This document shows, one piece after another, positions 20,808 to 31,607 of a stretch of DNA of 64,000 nt; position 1 is the first letter of the stretch; every line of letters begins with the position of its first letter. This stretch comes from Sesamum alatum (taxonomy: Eukaryota > Streptophyta > Magnoliopsida > Lamiales > Pedaliaceae). A model generated the notes under the pieces. That model ran no database searches and was not told the DNA's origin. It saw only the letters and a list, made by a program, of their open reading frames with translations. The translations under genes were made by a program, and so were the position numbers. The stretch is from assembly GCA_034509735.1 (NCBI GenBank), contig JACGWO010000002.1, positions 43,603,702 through 43,667,701 of the forward strand, given 5' to 3'.

Positions 20808-21978
20808 TTACAACGAAGGAGATAGGCTCCGAACCTCAGATAGCCTATCAGGATTCTTTTCAAAGTTGACGGTGTCAAACAAAACCATGGAAAGAATCAT
20901 GAGACAAGACTCTAATCTCAGCCCATACGACGGATTTAGGATTGGAGGAATCGGAAGAGTCCTTAACCAGATAGGACTGAACCAGAGGAAACATCATATC
21001 ATTTACAAAGTAAGTTCATGTGAGTTTGCAATTCCTATGGAACTTACTGGTAATGTGATGGAAATGCAGCTTATTCCTAAAGAAGAAATTCTTGAAGAAT
21101 TAAGTAAACTCAGAGAGGAAGTAGCAGTTACTATGAAATGGATCCACATAGGAGCTATTGAAGTAGTAATAAAAGCAACTTTTAAGGAAGGGATTGATTC
21201 AGAAATACATTTGTCAATAATGGATAGAAGAATCAATAACTTAAGAGATGGTTGTCTTGGGACAATGATAGGAAATTTGTATGCAGGAAAATTGATGTTT
21301 AATATTCATCCTAGGATAGCATACAACCTGGCAGATTTTAAAAGAAAGGATCTTATGAAAGATGGGAACAGACCATATTCTATAACATATAGAATAGCTT
21401 ACGCCCTTTCCAACACACATCATTCTGATTTATTTTTTAGGAAAGAGTATATTGAAATTTCTAGAATTTTCAAGGAATTTGCCAAGGTAATGACACCAGA
21501 TCCTATTAGAATACCTAGAATAGGTGGTGTTGATATCTTGATAAAAGATCACCCGGTTTTAGATCGAACCCTTAGTTCTAAAACTGATTTTAGTAGCAGA
21601 ATGTCCTTTTCAGAAGATAGAATTATGGCCTATAAAGGAAAGGAACCAGAGTTGTTAAAGCCTCGAGCTATTAGGGTGGATAATGTAAAGCTTAGATGCC
21701 CTGAAGGCTGGAAACAAATCCAAGTTATATTTGACATCACTAAAACAGAAAATTGTTTTCCTTGTGATGACTTATACCATCTACAGCAACCTGTTGTGGG
21801 AAAATATGAAGGTATGCTAGAAATAGCAGGCCATGAGATTACTGTTACAGGTATTGCAGGACAAGAAAATGGGATAATGACTCTAGGAATAAACTTCCTT
21901 GAAGATCATAAACCATGGGGAAGAAAAGGTAATGGTATGGAATTCAGTTTAGATGGTTATACCATTAGAATTGAATGA
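20782..21978 (+). CDS. Pararetrovirus movement protein (30K superfamily)
   Basis: The first ATG in the frame is 20782, overlapping the end of the coat-protein frame. The stop TGA overlaps the next ATG (ATGA at 21975). The core at residues about 115-215 has the caulimovirid movement-protein pattern: MKWIHIGAIEVVIKATF, then a conserved D in SIMDRRINNLRDG, then LGTMIGNLYAGKLMF and SITYRIAYALSNTHHS. In living viruses such proteins bind nucleic acid and form tubules through plasmodesmata. The frame is uninterrupted for 398 codons. It follows the coat protein rather than preceding it, which differs from badnaviruses and caulimoviruses. Confidence 0.8.
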   Translation: MDLQPNQSNYNEGDRLRTSDSLSGFFSKLTVSNKTMERIMRQDSNLSPYDGFRIGGIGRVLNQIGLNQRKHHIIYKVSSCEFAIPMELTGNVMEMQLIPKEEILEELSKLREEVAVTMKWIHIGAIEVVIKATFKEGIDSEIHLSIMDRRINNLRDGCLGTMIGNLYAGKLMFNIHPRIAYNLADFKRKDLMKDGNRPYSITYRIAYALSNTHHSDLFFRKEYIEISRIFKEFAKVMTPDPIRIPRIGGVDILIKDHPVLDRTLSSKTDFSSRMSFSEDRIMAYKGKEPELLKPRAIRVDNVKLRCPEGWKQIQVIFDITKTENCFPCDDLYHLQQPVVGKYEGMLEIAGHEITVTGIAGQENGIMTLGINFLEDHKPWGRKGNGMEFSLDGYTIRIE

Positions 21979-24018
21979 CGAGCCCTTTTTCTATATACAT
22001 ATCTGTTGGTATGTTGTATGAACAATATAAGTCAGAATATTTTGCAACTTATATTGACTCAGGATCAGGGATTTGCACGGCAAAATCAGGCGTGTTCCCT
22101 AGCGAAGCTATGGAATCCTTACCCATTATTGCAGGAAGGAATTTTTCACAAAAAATTCTAGTACTCAATAAGGGTATACGAGAAGCAAAAATCATGATTG
22201 GAGGGGCATTTGGAACACCTTGGTTTAAGGTAAAAACGCCTCCTATTTACTTTCATGATACGGGAGCAGATATTTTGTTAGGTAATAATTTCATCCAGAC
22301 CTTTGCAAAATATGTCCAGGATAACCACAAGAATCTGCTGATTTTTACTACTAACTGTGGTAGCGAGATACAGGTTTTGCAAAGAGAAAAGGCATTTAAC
22401 AGGATAATGCCCATAAAGTTTCACAGCAAACGTGGTGATGAGGCCAAATTAACTCATCCAAAAATGCAGGATAGAAGAAAATTTGGTAAGGCTCTTTTGT
22501 CTTTCAGGCAAAAGGGTTTTGATGATGCTTTGGAAGAAGATCTTAGGATCTTAAAGGAAGCTATACAAGAATGCAGGTCGATGGACATGGACGGAGAAAG
22601 TAAACTTTCTCTCGAGAATGTCAAGAGGCTTATTCAAAGGAATTTCAGTGAGAATCCTTTGGCATGATGGGATAAAAACAAGATCGAGGCTACTCTAAAG
22701 GTCAAAGAAGAATGCAAGTACGAGTATATCCGATACAAGCCCATCCAAATGAACATGGAGGATAAGAAAGATATGCAGGAGATCATCAAAGAGCATATCA
22801 ATCTTAGACTTATTGAGCCTGGAGTCTCTGCCTATAGTAGCCCTGGTTTTCTGGTAAAAAAATCATGGTGAGATAAAAAGAGGTAAACCCAGGTTAGTTA
22901 TTAACTATCAAGCCATCAATAGAATATTACAATTTGATGGTTATTACATCCCAAGTAGAGAACACTTAATTGATTGCATCAAAGGTGCTAAAGTGTTTTC
23001 TAAGTTTGATTGCAAATCTGGATTCTATCAGATTAAGATGAAAAATGATTCAAAGAAATATACTGCATTTTCCACACCTTATGGACAATATATTTGGAAT
23101 GTACTTCCAATGGGACTTACCAATGCACCCCAGATATTTCAAAGAAAGATGGATAATCTTTTCAAAGACTATCTAGAGTTTATGTTTGTTTACATAGACG
23201 ATATCTTGATTGCATCTAAAAATATACAGGATCATATTAGACATCTTGAAATATTTTCCGATGCATGCCATAAGGAGGGACTAGTGCTCTCCGAAAAGAA
23301 AGCCATTATAGCTGTCAATAAAATAGAATTTCTAGGAATTCTTATTGACGAAACAGGCATTGAATTGCAGGAACACATTGTAGAAAAAATTCGCAATTTT
23401 CCTGACATTCTTAGGGATAAGAAGCAGCTTCAAAGCTTCTTGGGAGTTGTCAATTTTGCAGGAATCTTTATAAAAGACCTTGCAAAATACAGAAAGGATT
23501 TCCGTTCACTTTTGAAAGAAACAGAGAGTTCAAAGTGGAAATGGGAGAAAATTCATACGCAAAGGGTTCGTGAGTTAAAACAGGTTTGCAATAACCTGCC
23601 AAAACTGGCAATCCCACAAGACGAGGATGAGTTGGTAGTATATACGGATGCCAATGATTACAGATGGGCAGCAGTGCTCATGAAAAAGACAACCACAGGT
23701 GAAGAACCTTGTAGATACACAGGAGGGTTGTTCACTGAGCAACAAGCCAAGCTATGGCATATCAACGAGAAGGAATTCTTTGCGGTTTGGAAGGCTTTCA
23801 AGAAATGGCCTTTATTCTTACTAGCCAAAGAATTTACATTAAAAGTTGATAATACGAATGTTAAAGCTTTCTTAAAAAATAAACTTGAATCAAAGATTGA
23901 GAAAGCACGTATTATTAGATGGCAAGCAGAATGCCAATATTACTGTTATAATATTGTCATTATCAAATCTCATGAAAATATTCTTGCAGATTTCTTGACA
24001 AGAGATGGAGGCAGCTGA
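21975..24018 (+). pseudogene. Pararetrovirus protease-reverse transcriptase-RNase H, broken
   Basis: The N-terminal part holds a retropepsin-like aspartic protease: YIDSGSG near residue 27 and a later HDTGADILLG near 95. RT follows: LVINYQAINR, FSKFDCKSGFYQI, LPMGLTNAPQIFQ and the catalytic YIDD box at about 23190-23205. RNase H has YTDAND, NEKEFFAVW and ILADFLTRD. Breaks are a TGA at 22665-22667 between protease and RT, and a frame change in the A-run near 22855-22865 just after the first RT block. From about 22880 to the stop at 24018 the frame is open. The gene overlaps ORF6 by 14 bases. Confidence 0.88.
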
Positions 24019-25500
24019 AGCAGACTCTGTCAACATCATGCTCAGGCACCTCAGGGAAAACCTTGAGGAGATCGGTAAAAGATTTGGACAGCTAACGGTT
24101 AAAGCCCAAATAGCTGACCAAGTTCAACGAGCTGATCTGGACACTGTCCAGACCGCCATCAGGAGTACCAAACTTGCTGCAAGCTCGTTATGGGATGACT
24201 TACTGGAATCAATTCGAAAGGCATCATCTTCGGTGATAGCCCGAGAATTAAGAGAGCAGGGCTCTAAACCTGCAATTAGAGAACAGGGCTCTAAACCTGT
24301 AGCGGCAGATTCGAGTACTGCTTGCACAAGGCCATCACCAGACTCTGGTGAACAGGCAAAAGTTGAGTTACAGGAAGTACAAACTCCTGATAATTCAAGT
24401 CAACCCAACACCTCTGGGGTAAAAGAGGAAGAGATTAACCTTAGGCCAATGACGGACACCTCTAAGGTTAATACTAACGAAGCTTTATCTTCTGTTTCCG
24501 CTTGGCAGGATTATCAGAGATCATGGGAAAAACTTGTTTCCCGTAAAGGCATAAGACCAGGCAAGACCATCGTAGACACATTCGGAAAATATAACAGAAT
24601 CTAGATGATCGAAGGGTCTAAACCAGAAGAGGTACGAGAGTGGTATGATTTTGGAGCTCTTGCTTCAGTTCATACTAGTCACCAAGCTTTCCGGAAATCT
24701 CGAAGCTTCCGGAATGGATTAGTGGGGCGGTATATGACGCATGGCAAAACAATCCCCACCTTAAACGAGGAGATATTTTGGAGCTCAAGTTCATTTCCAT
24801 AGCTCCAGAAATCGCAGAAAATGGGTCTCACCCAACATTCCATTTCATCAAATTGCAGAGACCAGACATGGTAGCATTCAACAGAGTCAAGGCTGCCACA
24901 GGAGAGGCTCCCCTAGTATCTTCCCTTAGTGAAGATGACATATCCACCAGGAGAGCATGGGGTTACTGGGTCTGTCTCACAGAGATGGATAAAGTCAAGT
25001 ATCCATTTAAAATATTTTCCAATAGAGTCATCAAATTGCAGAGACCAGACATGGTAGCATTCAACAGAGTCAAGGCTGCCACAGGAGAGGCTCCCCTGGT
25101 ATCTTCCCTTAGTGAAGATGACATATCCACCAGGAGAGCATGGGGTTACTGGGTCTGTCTCACAGAGATGGATAAAGTCAAGTATCCATTTAAAATATTT
25201 TCCAATAAATTAAATGGATCATTCCTGTTAAACTCCATGACAGGGAAAAGCACCGAGTTTGCAGAAAGCTTGTTTGAAAAGAAAAGAATGCTCATATGGG
25301 AAAATAAGCTGCCTGCAACAGAGAACACAAGGAAGAAGGCATGCAACATGATGCATGTAGGACAATGGCATAACCACCTATGCCCTTGTTGTGAGAAACA
25401 GGAAAAACCCTTGTTCGGAACAAAAATTCGGGTAACTCAAAGTACACCCGAACCAAGACCAGAGAAGGGTAAAAGAAAGGATTTTTACAAAAGGAGGTAA
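24005..25500 (+). pseudogene. Pararetrovirus ORF6 (transactivator/viroplasmin position), broken
   Basis: The frame opens at ATG 24005 inside the end of the polymerase and runs to TAG 24602-24604. The same frame continues after the stop, then a frame change near 24675-24710 leads into the frame that ends at 25500. The N-terminus is helical and polar, with a repeated GSKPAIREQGSKP motif. The C-terminal half contains a 61-residue unit present twice in tandem, then a cysteine/histidine-rich HNHLCPCCE and a basic end. Position after the polymerase matches the transactivator/viroplasmin gene of several caulimovirid genera, but I do not see its usual sequence signature, so function is open. It is ancestrally near 490 residues. 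Confidence 0.6.
24845..25210 (+). repeat. 183-bp in-frame tandem duplication in viral ORF6
   Basis: Copies 24845-25027 and 25028-25210 start TCATCAAATTGCAGAGACC. I see one internal substitution (CTAGTATC versus CTGGTATC) plus differences at the last bases. 183 is 61 codons, so the frame is kept. Confidence 0.9.
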
Positions 25501-25715
25501 AACACTCAAGATGTAAAAAATCAAAGAGAAGGCTGTCGGCAGAAGAAGACAAAAGTGCCAACAGTCAGAAGGACAAAGGAACACCAGCTGGCAAGCACAT
25601 GGCCGACAAGGCATAATGGCCACAACTGAAAAGGTGAAAGACAAAGTTGGTGACGAACGCAATGACGCCACCCAAAAAACAAGATTGAAGTCCGGGTTTG
25701 AAGTCCGCGGACCAT

Positions 25716-25783
25716 TATAAATAGAGAGATAGGAAGCAGATGGGGATCATCAGAAAACTTCTCCAACTCTTCAGAAAAATAAA
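25716..25783 (+). promoter_or_regulatory. Pregenomic RNA promoter TATA box and polyadenylation signal
   Basis: TATAAATA at 25716-25723, followed 55 bases later by AATAAA at 25778-25783. A TATA box closely followed by a poly(A) signal within the terminal redundancy is the normal caulimovirid arrangement: the signal is skipped near the start and used after a full circuit. Confidence 0.75.
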
Positions 25784-26154
25784 ATTGTGTCTTTAAATTT
25801 TCTAAGTATCAGGTTATCCAGTATATGGGGTTATCCCCAACCAGTCAAGTCCTCTCCTATATGAGAGGCTAAATAGTTCTCTCCTCCGATAGGGGGCTAA
25901 AATATCTATGTAATATTCCAAATATTTCTTCAATAAATTATAGGCTTCTGTTGAATTTGTTTACCCAAAATATTATTAAGTCTCCATTATTGGAATACTT
26001 TTACGCCCTAAGGTAGGAAACGAAATAAGGCTGTGCTGATTACTGCTGAAGGAGCCAAGGATCCACGAACCATCTGTTGCGGTAGTGTGGTTGGAGGAAG
26101 TCCGTAAAACCGAGAACTTGGAATACCCGGCAGCAAGGTGGTCAAACAAGGTAT
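25784..26154 (+). other. Pararetrovirus leader region
   Basis: About 370 bp between the poly(A) signal and the end of the insert. It has paired segments such as GTCCTCTCCTATATGAGAGG and CTCTCCTCCGATAGGGGG. Caulimovirid leaders normally form a long stem with short uORFs. The sequence ends in TCAAACAAGGTAT, echoing the left junction. Confidence 0.55.
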
Positions 26155-26380
26155 GAATTTATAGAGGCTTAATTTCATTTCGGAAGCATGTTGGGCCACT
26201 TTGAGAGCATGTGGAGGGACTAATTGTGTCTTAGCCTCAAAAGGGCAAAATGGTCTTAATTGACTAAAGGACCGAATCTACGCAAAATTGAAAGATAAAG
26301 GACTAAATCTAATACTGTCAAAGTTAAAGGACTAAAAGGAATTTTGGGCAAAGTTAGAGGACGAAAATATTCTTTTTCCC
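26155..26380. repeat. Right half of the foldback repeat split by the pararetrovirus
   Basis: It carries GGACTAAATC and GTTAAAGGACTAAAAGG and ends GAATATTCTTTTTCCC-like sequence, the reverse complement of the left half at 18380. After the virus is removed the two halves form one foldback of about 430 bp. Confidence 0.6.
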
Positions 26381-27874
26381 GAAAAAATGAGATGAAATGA
26401 GTTTGGTTGAGATGAGATTTTCCTTTAGTATGTAACTGGATGTGAGATAAAAGTGTAATGATGATAGTTGATAGGGAAAAAAAGAAATAGTTCATTAACT
26501 TGACTCTCGTTCAATTTTAGTACATTAACTTTGGTAATTATCACATTTTATACGTTATGTTGCAATTTTGCTTCAATAAGTCTAATTGAGGGTTTTTATT
26601 CCAATTTTTCAGTCAATTGACCGAAATTTAATGATGTGGCCAAATGTTGTTTACGTGTCCGGAGAAATTAACCACGTCAGCACGAGTGACGTGGAACCTA
26701 ACGAATGACTTGATTGTTTTTTCTTCCATAAGTAGGAATTTTAGTACACTAACTTTCGCATGGTTTAATTTTAGTTCAACAACATTGATGAGGTGAAATT
26801 TAAGTCCATTAACTTTGACCATTTTTAAACTGAATCCAAAACCAAACCAAAAATCTGCAATACAAAAATTTTGCTTTCAGAACTGCATTCTTCATTTTCA
26901 ATATAGCCCCTTGCATACATGTATATTGTGCGAAATATAGCGAACTACCAAAATAGATACAATCATTAGACATTTCAAGATAGTTTTGGCCTAGTGGTTT
27001 TGATAGAGTTCATGCCAAAGACAATGACCCAAAAAAATTAGACCAACATCACAGTTAAGACTTCTTCTTCCCCTTATTTGTTTGATTGATTGTTTGGCTT
27101 AAATTGGACATTGTAACAAATTTTTGCCTCCTTTCACTATTGAAGGGGTTGATTCATAACTCCCTTGTTCTTGTGATGACCAGGGACCTGATTAACCCTC
27201 AATAAATGGAGTTGGTTTCTTGATCTTAACTCATTTCTGTCATTATTGAAATTGTTGGAACATTGTTGGGGTTGTGACACATAAATATTTAGGCCTTCTA
27301 ATGACTTGTTCGGCACCTTCAATATGTCCCTATAGATAAGAAAAGAGACATAAAAATCCCATTGAAACAGTCCTAAATACTCTATTTTATTATAATTAGA
27401 CCCCCGACAGAGTTTGATTTTATTATATTACCCCCCAAATGTACACTCATTGTTATAATCCCACTATTTTTTACTAAAAGTAAGGGGGAAAAAAAAGAAA
27501 AATAAACACAAGTCAACTCTCAGAAAATAACATAACACAATAACAACAAAAAAAATAATAGATTCATTACTAACATTCATTTTGTCTCAATGTGTGCAGA
27601 TTCGTAATTTACTATCAGAATTTATATATCTCAACAGTTATTTATGATAAGAGTGACAAATTCATAGGAGAAATAAAAGTATATTTTACGGCATTATTCA
27701 AGTGATATATTTACTTCAAGACCTTGGTTTTTCTATAATTTTCGATACCTCCTAGACATCATTACAACATGAGGATTACTTCCATAAAGTTTATGTTGGC
27801 TCTCTTGTCTAGATTACTTGGACCTCTACTACGATCCAAATTATCATTCTCATTCTCATCTTGTAATGATGTCT
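26381..27874. other. Non-coding stretch with a foldback-like repeat
   Basis: 26480-26830 carries opposing TTAGTACATTAACTTTGG-type segments around CACGTCAGCACGAGTGACGTGG. No gene is seen in the rest. Confidence 0.45.
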
Positions 27875-28342
27875 TGTTGGCGAACTATGAATTCTGAAAA
27901 GATTTTGAAGCGTGATTTCACTGTCCTTAAAGTGAAATTTATTCCCACTTTATGATTGTTGCCGGGTTAAGCAAATTCACTTCTAGGATACGACAAAACC
28001 AACTGAGACTTGCCGGACAACAATTTTGAAAATCTCATTTCAAGAACAACTCGAAAAGTAAATTGTGAAGTGAAAGAATCTTATGAAGAATTAAGTATAT
28101 CATTCTGGCACTTGATACATCTTTATATAGATGTTTTGTGTCTTTTCGGAAAAGATACAATTCTTTATCATACATCTAGATTCAAAGATTGCAACCTTTC
28201 AGAAAAACAACTTTTCTGAACAGATACAACTTTTCATCATACCTCTAGATTCAAAGATTGCAACCTTTTCGAAAAAACAACTTTTCTGAACAGATACAAC
28301 TTTTCATGTGGACATGGAATATTATGTGCAAACTATCCAACA
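27875..28342 (-). mobile_element. Probable 3' LTR of a decayed Ty1/copia element
   Basis: Starts TGTTGG and ends CCAACA. Its right edge is followed by ATCCCCAAC, which on the minus strand is a polypurine tract (GTTGGGGAT) directly before an LTR. A copia RNase H end lies just beyond at 28799-29030. The LTR contains a 69-bp tandem repeat. The left border rests only on the TG motif. Confidence 0.5.
28178..28315. repeat. 69-bp tandem repeat, two copies
   Basis: AGATTCAAAGATTGCAACC at 28178 and again at 28247, each followed by ACAACTTTTCTGAACAGATA. It lies inside the probable LTR. Confidence 0.8.
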
Positions 28343-28798
28343 ATCCCCAACTTAGCTTGTACATATCACTTTCACTTAAAACTCAGATGTATGCTTACGA
28401 GAAAGTTTCTTTCGAATTAAACTTTCAATTATTGTAAATATTTCAGAGTTTAGACGAAATTAGTGGTAGCATAAGCTTTAAACCAAAATTTCTTCAGTCT
28501 ATACTAGAAATATTACACACATAACCTTATTACTTTTCTGAGCAGTTCACAGAAAACGTTTAAGCACATACATGGCCCTGCGCTCTATCCTAGAGTCATG
28601 AACACTTATAAAAGTTACCATAACTTTTACTAGAAGCGGCACCACTTCTTGTGTTCACTTAGGTGAAGTCTTTTCATACCTAACGGTATCAATACTTACT
28701 TCATTAAGAGTTTTCAACTCAGCCTCCTTATTCACAACTCGTAAAAATATTAAATGTATATCTCGAGTTAACTTTAATCACTTATCAATAGTTTGTTG

Positions 28799-29030
28799 TT
28801 ACTCTTTAAACCTTTCAAATAGAGGTATTACTAAGAGAAAAGGTTGGGTTCCTACTACTGGTGATTTATGATAAAAGGTCTTAAATCCATTGTAGTACCG
28901 TACCAACTCTCTTGACAGGCCTTTTGTCAACGGATCCGCTAAATTTCCTTGTGATCTCACAAAAAATTATCTCACAACCAAACAACGCCTAACCTAGTCA
29001 GATGAAATAAAATGAGAAATATATGTCAGG
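28799..29030 (-). pseudogene. C-terminal remnant of a Ty1/copia RNase H
   Basis: On the minus strand the frame contains FFVRSQGNLADPLTKGLSRE, the conserved ...ADPLTKGL end of copia polyproteins, and stops at TAA 28799-28801. Upstream, recognisable but stop-bearing sequence continues to 29030, where another element is inserted. It belongs with the LTR at 27875-28342. No other pol part remains nearby. Confidence 0.6.
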
Positions 29031-30371
29031 TGATGGGTGTCGAAAACCACCAAAAATAATTCCTACAAATTACTTTCTTGCGAAAGCGACAAGTAGGGTC
29101 GATTCCGCAGGGATCGGAGATAAGTTGATTTCTTAAAAGAAATAAAAAGGGGGGGGGATTCAGATTTTTTTAGCTTTTAAAAGAAAATAACAAAGTATAA
29201 ATTAAAGGGGAAGTTTAATAGATGAGAAGGCTTTTCGGTTAAAGTGGGTTCATGCTTGATTCTTCCCGTTGATCATTGATGCAAATATAACAATTATTAA
29301 AACACGTAGATCAGTTATGGTTGTTGGTACGACCTAACAACCTCACCCTTCCTTACCTTTTCGTTAGCCAAGGAACGTCCGTTGGCTAGATCTCAATCAA
29401 TAAACAACCCCGAGAACGTCCGCAAGATTTAATTTATTAACAGCTTTGAGAATTAGAAGGGCCTGATCCTAACCAATAAATTCCTACGAGGATTCATTTA
29501 AATTAGATCATGCATTCACCAAAACATAATTAACCACTTTGACATAATTAATCATGAAATGTTGCTACTAATTATTGAACTAAACAAACAATTACGGATT
29601 TGCAAGTTCAAATAGCTAAACAAACCATCTTGATAATGAACAACTGATCATATTATTCAAAAATTAGAAGTTTGTAATAAGAGCGCAGAGAATAACATGA
29701 ATACGGGTTTTAATAAAAGAATTAAGCACTTATTAGATCTCACAACATTTTAAGAATCAAGCATTTACAGTACTTTAACCGGAAAATTAAGAACTTAGCC
29801 TAACATGCTAATAGAAGAATACACTAAAAAGTGGAATTCCATTAGCAATTGGGCAACGTAAATAAAATGAAAGAAGATAGTAGAAGTAGAATAGTTGATT
29901 AAACTCTAAGATTCAATGTAAACAAGAGATAGTCTTTAGGTTGTGAGGTGCCTTCTATTTATACTATTAGCACCTCACGAACCTAGACAAGAAAAGGGGT
30001 AGATACATGATTGCTAATAAACATGTTAACAACCTAATTCCTAGCAATCTAAAGGATGAATTTCGGATCTTCAAGAGTATGTTCAGCATTCATTCCTTTT
30101 CCCTTCAACAAAATCTGCAGCTTTCTTTTTTCTCCTAAATTGACTGCAGCGTTAAGCGTGGGCACGCTTAGTGGAAACTTTGAATCTGTCTCTCTTTTCT
30201 ACTTGTTCCCTTGAATGCCTCCAAATGCCATTCTTGGCTTCATTTCACCAACCTTTACTCCTTTCAAGGTGTAGTTTCTGAAAATATACTAAATCCACAT
30301 GATTAGGAGTAATTAATCCTTACAATAAGGCATTTACAGGCATCAAATCATGACAGATTATATACTTATCA
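29031..30371. mobile_element. LTR-like insertion (1.34 kb) in the copia remnant
   Basis: Starts TGATGGGTGTCG and ends ACTTATCA, giving TGAT...ATCA ends. The flanking pentamers TCAGG (29026-29030) and CCAGG (30372-30376) agree at four of five positions. Internally it has the GGTCGATTCCGCAGGGAT block that I associate with plant LTR-type repeats, but no coding frame. Probably a solo LTR or non-autonomous element. Confidence 0.5.
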
Positions 30372-30422
30372 CCAGGCAAGCACAACCTAACTTTCTGGAC
30401 AAATCCGAATACCAATTACACT

Positions 30423-30745
30423 CACTACAAGAAATATAACATTTAACCATGGATTATTGTCATGGTTAATGCTAATTAGCCATAACAAATAATCATTGGC
30501 CACGACCACGCAATGGTTGTCGGTCGTAGTTTTTGCAAGGATGGCTAAAATATTTGTCATGGCTAAAACTCATGGTGAATGTTTTTACCACGACTCTTAG
30601 CCGTGGCAAATAATTTTTTAAAATGAACAGGCTAGTTTTTGCATCGATTTTTATTTAACCGTAGTTAATAATATTTATTCACCACGGCTTTAGCCATAAT
30701 TATTAAAATGTAGGCGATAGTGATTTTTTTATCTTTTTTGTAGTG
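30423..30745. mobile_element. Mini-CACTA, non-autonomous, 323 bp
   Basis: CACTACAAGAAATATAAC at 30423 and CTTTTTTGTAGTG ending at 30745 are inverted termini, with target duplication ACT at 30420-30422 and 30746-30748. The interior repeats CCATGG/GGCTAA-type motifs in both orientations and has no frame. Confidence 0.88.
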
Positions 30746-30884
30746 ACTCTTTTAAAAGACCTTGGGCAACTTCTATTATAATCTATACATTGATGTGTTC
30801 TTTAAAACTTAAATGTATGTAATAGTGCATCTTTATGTGTAACATTCATGTCATGATTACTTATTATTCATAAAGTTTTAGGTA

Positions 30885-31602
30885 TGTTAGAAGTGGACAA
30901 ACCAAGAATGAGATCACCGAGATCAATACACAATGAATTACAAATAGGGGGTGGGTTCGAGAACCCTTATAATACAATAATTTTGGGGGATAATACAAAG
31001 TAACAAAATAGTGTGAAAGATAACAATGATAAAGAAACAATAGGAACAAATCCTTATGTAACAGGCTCAGAGAGCCACGAACCAGTTGTGAGCGGACACG
31101 ACTACAGGAAGTCGGCACTCAACAGATCGATTGTACCATATACCAAAACCGGCAGCCAACCGACCACTACAACCACCACAGAAATCCCACAGAGAGAAGG
31201 CACAAGGTTTCACGAAGAAGGTTTAACTGAAGAACAGTAGAGAAGACAGAAACTTATTCCGGTGTTTAAGGGGGAAGACGAAGGCTCCTTTTATAGTCAT
31301 CTTCCATCCATAGTTGGATGGAATCCTTTGACTCCATCAAAGGAAAGAGGCAGATCTATGGAAAGAGATCTCCTCCATTTTTGAAGATGGAGAGTGAGGA
31401 AGGTAAGAGAGAGTGAGGGTTTAACAACGGCACAGTAGTAAAAGGCAAGAAAAAGAAATGCCTTAGGGTTAGGGTTAAAGAGGTTAAATAGAGAGTGGGT
31501 CGGTCGGGTCGGGTGTCACAAGGTGGGCCGCCGGGTTTTGGTCTTTGGACCATCCTAGTCTGCTAGGCCATTTCTTCTTAAGGTCATGGGCCAACTTCAA
31601 CA
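30885..31602 (-). mobile_element. Solo LTR, 718 bp
   Basis: TGTTAGAAGT at the left end and ACTTCAACA at the right form short inverted ends. The 5-bp target duplication AGGTA stands at 30880-30884 and 31603-31607. On the minus strand a TATAAAAGG box lies at about 31288-31296, giving the likely direction. No internal region or second LTR is present. Confidence 0.85.
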
Positions 31603-31607
31603 AGGTA

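Larger units (their letters stand above)
18587..26154 (+). mobile_element. Endogenous caulimovirid pararetrovirus, unit length, decayed
   Basis: One genome equivalent of about 7.56 kb. It opens at TCAAACAA followed by the tRNA primer site TGGTATCAGAGC, and ends with TCAAACAAGGTAT at 26142-26154. The first bases are therefore repeated at the end, and the circle is opened at the minus-strand priming site. Order: ORF1, ORF2, coat protein, movement protein, protease-RT-RNase H, ORF6, promoter/polyadenylation signal, leader. Small start/stop overlaps link successive ORFs, as in the family. No integrase is present, as expected for Caulimoviridae. Premature stops and frameshifts in coat protein, polymerase and ORF6 show it is an old non-functional copy. 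Confidence 0.9.

Noticed and set aside
31013..31240. 75-residue frame in the solo LTR
   Set aside because: It lies on the strand opposite the LTR's TATA box and inside non-coding LTR sequence; no family resemblance.
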